Shown: positions 59,808 through 64,000 of the stretch, one piece after another
How positions within the stretch are numbered: position 1 is the stretch's first letter
Layout: each line of letters starts with the position of its first letter
Assembly: GCF_018966525.1 (NCBI RefSeq)
Contig: NZ_CP076607.1
Coordinates: 1,240,001 to 1,304,000 of the forward strand
From: Paenibacillus sophorae
Lineage (GTDB): Bacteria; Bacillota; Bacilli; Paenibacillales; Paenibacillaceae
Reading direction: 5' to 3'
DNA: 64,000 nucleotides
The notes under the pieces: model-generated
The model's database searches: none
The model's input: the letters and a program-made list of their open reading frames with translations, nothing else
Told to the model about the DNA's origin: nothing
Translations under genes and position numbers: made by a program

Positions 59808-59984
59808 TTACTTTACGATTAGTACCTTTTTGTCCTTCCCCGATACACTGGAATAGAAAGGTTTATCTGAAATCTTTGGGCTGGCCGCAGCAGCAACTTC
59901 TAGTCCAGCAGCTCTCAATTCCCTTAAGATGCTTGCTCGATGGTCCATAGACTGTTTAGCAGTTTGCTTATTGCGCTTCTTCAT
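59808..59984 (-). CDS. Small protein, 58 aa, coupled to membrane protein gene
   Basis: Starts MKKRNKQTAKQSMDHRAS (GGGAAGGTGAT upstream), with ILRELRAAGLEVAAAASPK and DKPFYSSVSGKDKKVLIVK following. Its ATG lies 17 bases inside the 3' end of the preceding membrane protein gene, so translation is coupled. It is highly basic at both ends. No family recognised. The relation to the 54-residue protein at 59529 supports reality of both. Confidence 0.72.
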   Translation of the reverse strand: MKKRNKQTAKQSMDHRASILRELRAAGLEVAAAASPKISDKPFYSSVSGKDKKVLIVK

Positions 59985-61002
59985 GACGATCACCTTCCCT
60001 ATTATCTGTATTGTTATTATACATCATTCCGAAGTTACTTTGAACCTCATCAATAAACTCATTCTGAACTTCAGCGAGCAGTTCCAGGGCATTCTCTTCA
60101 TCAAAGATTCCATGACCAAGAGTAATCAAAAAGCAGTGATTAATTCCGCCCAACAGGATATGTCTCCCAATATATAGCCGTCCCTGCTTTTCACCGCTAC
60201 CATAATGAGAGAAACGATAATAATCATTCTTTAAGAGGACTGCCCGAAGTATACCGGTACGTTTCACCTCATTTAATTTTATGAACATTTCCTGAGATAA
60301 GTTAAACAAGTTCAAACTTTCTGTTGTATTGAATACTTCTTGGAACCACTCCTCAATTAAATCAACTGCAAGCTGAAGGATGGCAAAATCAGTCGCTTCT
60401 TTCTCCCCAACATCCTCTGGGTTAACGCCATTAATCCGGAGACGATGAGTGCGCACAAAACTAATTAGTTTCGAAGCATCGTTATGCCGTTCAAGATACG
60501 CTTTAGCGTTCATGAAATCGCGATATAAATCACGTTCTACATGGAAATATATTTGTCCGAGTGCATTTAACTCTACCCCCTCATAAACAAATCCATCTAC
60601 ATGTTTCACTTTGACGATAATTTCATTTATACGTTTTTTGATCTCGTATTTATACATTTGAACAGCATCTACCGATTCCTGATGTTCTACAAACTTACGA
60701 ATAACAGACTGAAGAAGCTCCAGTCGACGGAAATTGGAATAATGCCGGTTCGCTTTTATGTATAATGATAATTCCTCATTTGATTCATTTTCAAGTTTTC
60801 CAATCCGATCACGGAAGAACTGGATTAGTCCAATGGTCAAGAATAAATAAACCACGACCGGCAATCGCCAAGTATCGAATACAGGTTTGACCCACTTCGT
60901 AAAGAACTCTGAAGCGTTAGGGGAATAGTTTTTCCATAGATCAAAGGCAAGAAATAGACCAAAGGCTATGAAAAAACCCCAGACGGATAACCATCGCTTC
61001 AT
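59968..61002 (-). CDS. Unrecognised membrane protein with two N-terminal helices
   Basis: 344 residues. Two helices at about 5-24 (VWGFFIAFGLFLAFDLW) and 47-65 (LPVVVYLFLTIGLIQFF) form a short hairpin. A coiled-coil segment follows (about 68-125), then a mixed helical cytoplasmic domain with LISFVRTHRLRINGVNPEDVGE near 185 and a beta-type C-terminal part (KNDYYRFSHYGSGEKQGRLYIGRHILLGGINHCFLITL) near 270-310, which has the look of a small sensor (GAF/Roadblock-like) fold. No catalytic motif recognised. GGAGGATAG precedes the ATG. AT-rich. It lies between the two structured repeats. Confidence 0.82.
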   Translation of the reverse strand: MKRWLSVWGFFIAFGLFLAFDLWKNYSPNASEFFTKWVKPVFDTWRLPVVVYLFLTIGLIQFFRDRIGKLENESNEELSLYIKANRHYSNFRRLELLQSVIRKFVEHQESVDAVQMYKYEIKKRINEIIVKVKHVDGFVYEGVELNALGQIYFHVERDLYRDFMNAKAYLERHNDASKLISFVRTHRLRINGVNPEDVGEKEATDFAILQLAVDLIEEWFQEVFNTTESLNLFNLSQEMFIKLNEVKRTGILRAVLLKNDYYRFSHYGSGEKQGRLYIGRHILLGGINHCFLITLGHGIFDEENALELLAEVQNEFIDEVQSNFGMMYNNNTDNREGDRHEEAQ

Positions 61003-61661
61003 AACTATCCTCCATTCTATTTCTAAAGTAAAGCTTTCTTTTTTCAGGGCATTCCTTCCAATTGATAGAATATCACACTGTTGAACGCCGTCATAGAAGA
61101 AAAAGAAGATACCCCAGCATCAATGGAGTTCTTCCTGTATTCTTTTGTGCTATAACAACTTTATCACCTTAGGCAGAATAGTCCTATGATATTCGAATGT
61201 TCCGCTATCCCCAAATTACTTTGCTGTCGTTTTCAATAGATGATTTTTCTACTTGGTTTTATAGCTATTGCTCCAACTTTTATATCCCATTCGACAGGTT
61301 GTGATACAGAGACGGAGATACCAATATTTATCTGCTACACATTGAATCAAGTCATAATTTTTTATAATCCATTTTATATCCTATATGGTAACTAACGCCA
61401 TTTTTAATAAGATGCAACAAAGCCTGTTCAGTTCAATTGGCACGAAGAGCGCTTGATCTCGCGGTGCACCCAAATTAATTGAACAGCGTGACTATCTGAT
61501 TTACTTAGTTCCGCGTTAACAGGCAGGTCTGGTTAACTTAGGGAGAAAGTTTTTAGTTCCCTGATCAAAACGCCTTCCAGTTGGATTCTCTTCAGTGGCA
61601 CGGTGTATTAATATATATCCCTTGGTTACCATTTTCACTAAAACACTTTTGTTTTTTCAAA
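61003..61661. other. AT-rich intergenic region without a recognised gene
   Basis: About 660 bases with many stops in all frames. Probably holds the promoter of the membrane protein gene (minus strand). An imperfect inverted pair around TTCAATT and AATTGAAC lies at about 61430-61490; no transposase sequence is present. Confidence 0.5.
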
Positions 61662-61712
61662 AACTTGCCGTTACAGAAAGCACGGTGAACCGTCCATAAA
61701 TAACGGCAAGTT
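61662..61712. repeat. Structured palindromic repeat, copy 2
   Basis: Perfect 12-bp outer stem AACTTGCCGTTA / TAACGGCAAGTT, inner ACGG-TGAA-CCGT hairpin, loops CAGAAAGC and CCATAAA. On the minus strand it is followed by TTTTT and would terminate the glycosyltransferase operon. Confidence 0.85.
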
Positions 61713-61757
61713 CTTGCATTGAAAAAGCCGGTAACCCGTTTGGCGAGCTACAGAAGC

Positions 61758-62477
61758 TTAGCCTCGGGTTACAAACTTTCTTATGTTTTTCACTCTCAGG
61801 ACTTTAACATTTCTTGTTAAGAGAGATTCATCGCTTACGATCCAAGTATGATCTTTAGAGTTCCTTCTGCGGATCGCGTAGAAGTTGTATGGACTTCCTG
61901 AATAAATCTTAAAGCCTTTTGCCAGGCTGTCGGAACAAAACTTTACGCATTCTCCCCGGTTTCGATTCGGGAACCGAACCTTGCCGAACACGTGCCGTTT
62001 TACGAGCAGGGTCGCTCCTTGAACCAGGGAAACATGCTTATTAGCCATATTGTAGTAACGAAGCAGAAGCAGTTTTTTTCCATTCAGATACATATAGTGG
62101 GCTCGTTTTCCTACAATATCGGCGTTTGTCTTTAACAAGATTCGCACACTATCCGTTAAGTAGCCCGGAGCATAATAATCGTCATCATCGAATTTAGCAA
62201 TGAGATTGTATTTGGATAATTTAACTCCATAATTCAGGCATTCACCGAGCGATACATGATCCGGCATGCTGTAGATCCTTACGCTCTTATATGATTTTGC
62301 AGCCTTTATATACTCGGTCACCTTCAGGCTGTTATGATTTAATATGACGATAAGCTCTTTATTCCTATAATTCTGTCTGCTGTAGTTATGAAAAAGCGTG
62401 TCCATGCATTGCCGCCGTTTGGTGCAAGTAATGATGGAAGCCGCATTCTGAGCACGGGAAATATCGCGTCCCGCCAT
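61758..62477 (-). CDS. GT2 glycosyltransferase (second of tandem pair)
   Basis: 239 residues of GT-A fold: ASIITCTKRRQCMDTLFHNYSRQ at the start, AKFDDDDYYAPGYLTDSV near residue 95 (DDD metal site), ADIVGKRAHYMYL, LVKRHVF and a final NSKDHTWIVSD near 210. It is about half identical by eye to the gene before it. The family includes spore-surface enzymes such as CgeD of B. subtilis; here it may decorate the spore or cell surface. The ATG shares one base with the stop of the upstream gene (TAATG), so translation is coupled. Confidence 0.86.
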   Translation of the reverse strand: MAGRDISRAQNAASIITCTKRRQCMDTLFHNYSRQNYRNKELIVILNHNSLKVTEYIKAAKSYKSVRIYSMPDHVSLGECLNYGVKLSKYNLIAKFDDDDYYAPGYLTDSVRILLKTNADIVGKRAHYMYLNGKKLLLLRYYNMANKHVSLVQGATLLVKRHVFGKVRFPNRNRGECVKFCSDSLAKGFKIYSGSPYNFYAIRRRNSKDHTWIVSDESLLTRNVKVLRVKNIRKFVTRG

Positions 62478-63214
62478 TAGAGAACGTCCTTCGGCTTTCT
62501 TTGCGCAAATCGCTTGTAATTCTTAACATTAGGGATTTTTTTATGGTGAGCTATCAGTTCTTTGTCGCTGATGATCCAGGTATGGTTGGATGAATTTTTC
62601 CTGCGAATGGCCACAAAATTATATTTTCCTGCAGAATAAACCTTGTACCCCTTCCTCTTGCTTCTTACGCAAAAAAGATCATCTTCACCCACGCTTTGAT
62701 TGGGAAACTGAACCTTGTTTAATACGTCACGTTTAATGACCAGCGTAGCGCCTGGAAGTTTGGTTGCGGGCCGATTCTCATCTTGGGGAAACCGAAGGAT
62801 AAGAGTCTTTGATCCACGCAGATACATATAATGTGCGCGCTTTCCGATGATATCGGCTTTGGTTCTCTTAAATGCCTGCAAGCTGTCGGTCAAATAATAG
62901 GGGGCGTAGTAATCGTCATCATCGAACTTGGCAATGTAGCTGTATTTTGCTTTCCGGACGGCATAGTTTAAACAAGCACCGAGAGATTGATGTCCCGGAA
63001 CGCGGAAAACCTGTACGTTTTTATGTTTTTTGGCTAAGCGCTGATAGGGTGAAAGCGGTATTTTATCGTTGTTAACGATAATAATGAGTTCTTTTCGTGG
63101 ATGCTGCTGTCTGCTGTAATTCTTAAACAGGTTCCCTGCATAACCTTGGCGATTCGTGCAGGTAATAATGGAAACTCCCTGCTGTTTGATAGACTTTCTT
63201 GGGCTGGCTTCCAT
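62477..63214 (-). CDS. GT2 glycosyltransferase (first of tandem pair)
   Basis: 245 residues from ATG 63214, which has AAGGGGAG about 8 bases upstream; the longer open frame to 63346 has no site and runs into unrelated sequence. VSIITCTNRQGYAGNLFKNY, YIAKFDDDDYYAPYYLTDSL, KADIIGKRAHYMYLRG, GATLVIKRDVLNKVQFPNQSVGEDDLFC and SSNHTWIISDKEL are shared with the downstream copy. This copy has VGEDDLFC where the other has RGECVKFC, so the usual E-D acceptor/catalytic-base motif of GT2 is intact here and altered in the second. Confidence 0.87.
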   Translation of the reverse strand: MEASPRKSIKQQGVSIITCTNRQGYAGNLFKNYSRQQHPRKELIIIVNNDKIPLSPYQRLAKKHKNVQVFRVPGHQSLGACLNYAVRKAKYSYIAKFDDDDYYAPYYLTDSLQAFKRTKADIIGKRAHYMYLRGSKTLILRFPQDENRPATKLPGATLVIKRDVLNKVQFPNQSVGEDDLFCVRSKRKGYKVYSAGKYNFVAIRRKNSSNHTWIISDKELIAHHKKIPNVKNYKRFAQRKPKDVL

Positions 63215-63334
63215 CACATCGCTCCCCTTATCCGTGATACTAGAATATCTCACTATACAATATGTAATTGCTAGACAAGGGTAACGGCATATCCACCATG
63301 GCGTATAAGCACAAAAATAGCCGATGCAGGCAGC

Positions 63335-63425
63335 GGGGTCCCCCAATATCCGTAAGCATGACTCCTTGACGACGATTGCGGGTTAAAAGAGTTACCCCAA
63401 GCTCGAACTCAAGCGCGGACGGCAT
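63335..63425 (-). pseudogene. LysR-type regulator remnant (DNA-binding domain)
   Basis: ALEFELGVTLLTRNRRQGVM followed by LTDIGG is the second half of a LysR winged helix (the usual LExxLGxxLFxRxxRxvxLTxaG). Neither the N-terminal helix-turn-helix nor the effector domain is present. It faces away from the EamA-type gene, the normal placing for its regulator. Confidence 0.75.
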
Positions 63426-63578
63426 GGCTTACTGCTGGCTTATTCATAACAATTTTGTTATGCCACCTATTATATATATTCATTTTACTTATGTTAAACC
63501 CTGTTGTATCATCTGATTATGGCAAGCGACAAGTCAATCAACCAAAGCCAATCAAATTTGAATAAAGGGGGAAATATT

Positions 63579-64000
63579 GTGAAATATAAGGCTTGGATTT
63601 TACTAATATTAGCCAATCTATTTTGGTCGGGGAATATGATTTTTGGGAAATTCAGCTCGACTGAATTTCCTGCAGTATGGACAGCTTTTCTAAGATGGGT
63701 TGTTGCATTGATTCTCCTTATTCCCATTGCCCAATTCATCGAGAAACCTTCATGGTTTCAAATATGGAAAAAAAACCGGGCGATTATCATTTCGTTAGCT
63801 GTTTTAGCAATTGTCATCTATAGCTATCTCATGTATGCTTCACTACAGTTCACATCTGCAGCGAATGGCGCACTAATTAACACTCTCACTCCAGCCTTGA
63901 TTATGCTCTTTTCGTTGATATTCCTAAGGGAAAAAGTAAGTACCTTTCAGTTCATTGGATTAATCACTTCATTTATTGGTGTCCTGATTGTTTTGACTAA
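63579..64000 (+). CDS. EamA/DMT family transporter (3' end outside window)
   Basis: At least 140 residues from GTG 63579 (AAAGGGGGA 6 bases upstream; ATG 63519 is in frame but has no site). WILLILANLFWSGNMIFGKF, FLRWVVALILLIPIA, SYLMYASLQFTSAANGALINTLTPALIML and FQFIGLITSFIGVLIVL are four to five helices of the first EamA repeat. These carry amino acids or metabolites outward. AT-rich. A LysR remnant lies divergent, so its original control was probably lost. Confidence 0.88.
   Translation, partial: MKYKAWILLILANLFWSGNMIFGKFSSTEFPAVWTAFLRWVVALILLIPIAQFIEKPSWFQIWKKNRAIIISLAVLAIVIYSYLMYASLQFTSAANGALINTLTPALIMLFSLIFLREKVSTFQFIGLITSFIGVLIVLT

Noticed and set aside
1..64000. CRISPR arrays, tRNA and rRNA genes
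   Set aside because: No regularly spaced direct repeats of 25-40 bases and no cloverleaf or rRNA-like sequence noticed in reading either strand.

Overview
The window looks like chromosome of a Paenibacillus-type endospore-forming Firmicute. The signs are strong AGGAGG ribosome-binding sites with TTG and GTG starts, a small acid-soluble spore protein (tlp), a copper-amine-oxidase-like stalk-domain protein, LipL, DUF4179/ECF sigma pairs, and YesM/YesN two-component systems beside secreted glycosidases. Most of the window is of moderate to high GC. From about 57.3 kb to the right end it becomes visibly AT-rich and patchy.

Layout. 1-5 kb: MFS exporter (cut by the window edge), divergent MerR-thioredoxin operon, CHAD protein, stalk-domain protein and lipL. 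5.4-7 kb: an operator-flanked NAD(P)-binding epimerase gene plus a membrane-anchored SRPBCC protein. 7.6-15 kb: DUF4179 anti-sigma-like protein with ECF sigma factor, nitroreductase-monooxygenase pair, nitrilase-family amidase, ArsR regulator with SulP transporter, DUF1361 membrane protein.

15.2-27.5 kb and 34.7-44.7 kb form an extracellular alpha-glucan (probably dextran or mixed alpha-glucan) system. It contains a GH13 amylase-type enzyme, a secreted protein of unknown function, three secreted GH31 alpha-glucosidase-family enzymes (one alone, two in tandem), a lipoprotein GH66 dextranase, and two YesM/YesN sensor-regulator pairs. Each pair is followed directly by a lone sugar-binding lipoprotein without permeases. 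47.4-54.9 kb adds a LacI regulator, a binding protein, two permeases and a GH65 phosphorylase, which would import an alpha-linked disaccharide or oligosaccharide and split it by phosphorolysis. No ABC ATPase is present, so a shared MsmX/UgpC-type ATPase elsewhere is assumed. A plausible flow is: GH66 cuts the polymer at the surface, GH31 and GH13 enzymes trim or transglycosylate the products, the ABC system imports them, and GH65 phosphorolyses them.

Between these blocks lie housekeeping and accessory genes: an ATL-type alkyltransferase-like protein, a GT39/GT2 membrane glycosyltransferase pair, a cytochrome-b-like protein, an AraC-controlled SDR/Atu4866 pair, a CdsA-like protein and a permuted papain-fold enzyme. 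The window also holds several decayed genes: a frameshifted DUF1697 gene, a ferritin-like pseudogene, and SDR and LysR stubs.

The right end holds an AT-rich patchwork: a nitrilase, an alpha/beta hydrolase with an apparent CTG start, an unrecognised two-helix membrane protein translationally coupled to a 58-residue protein that has a 54-residue paralogue nearby, and tandem GT2 glycosyltransferases. Two copies of a roughly 52-bp structured palindromic repeat bracket the membrane-protein segment. The repeat, the small-protein pair and the binding-protein/two-component modules are the best candidates for something undescribed.
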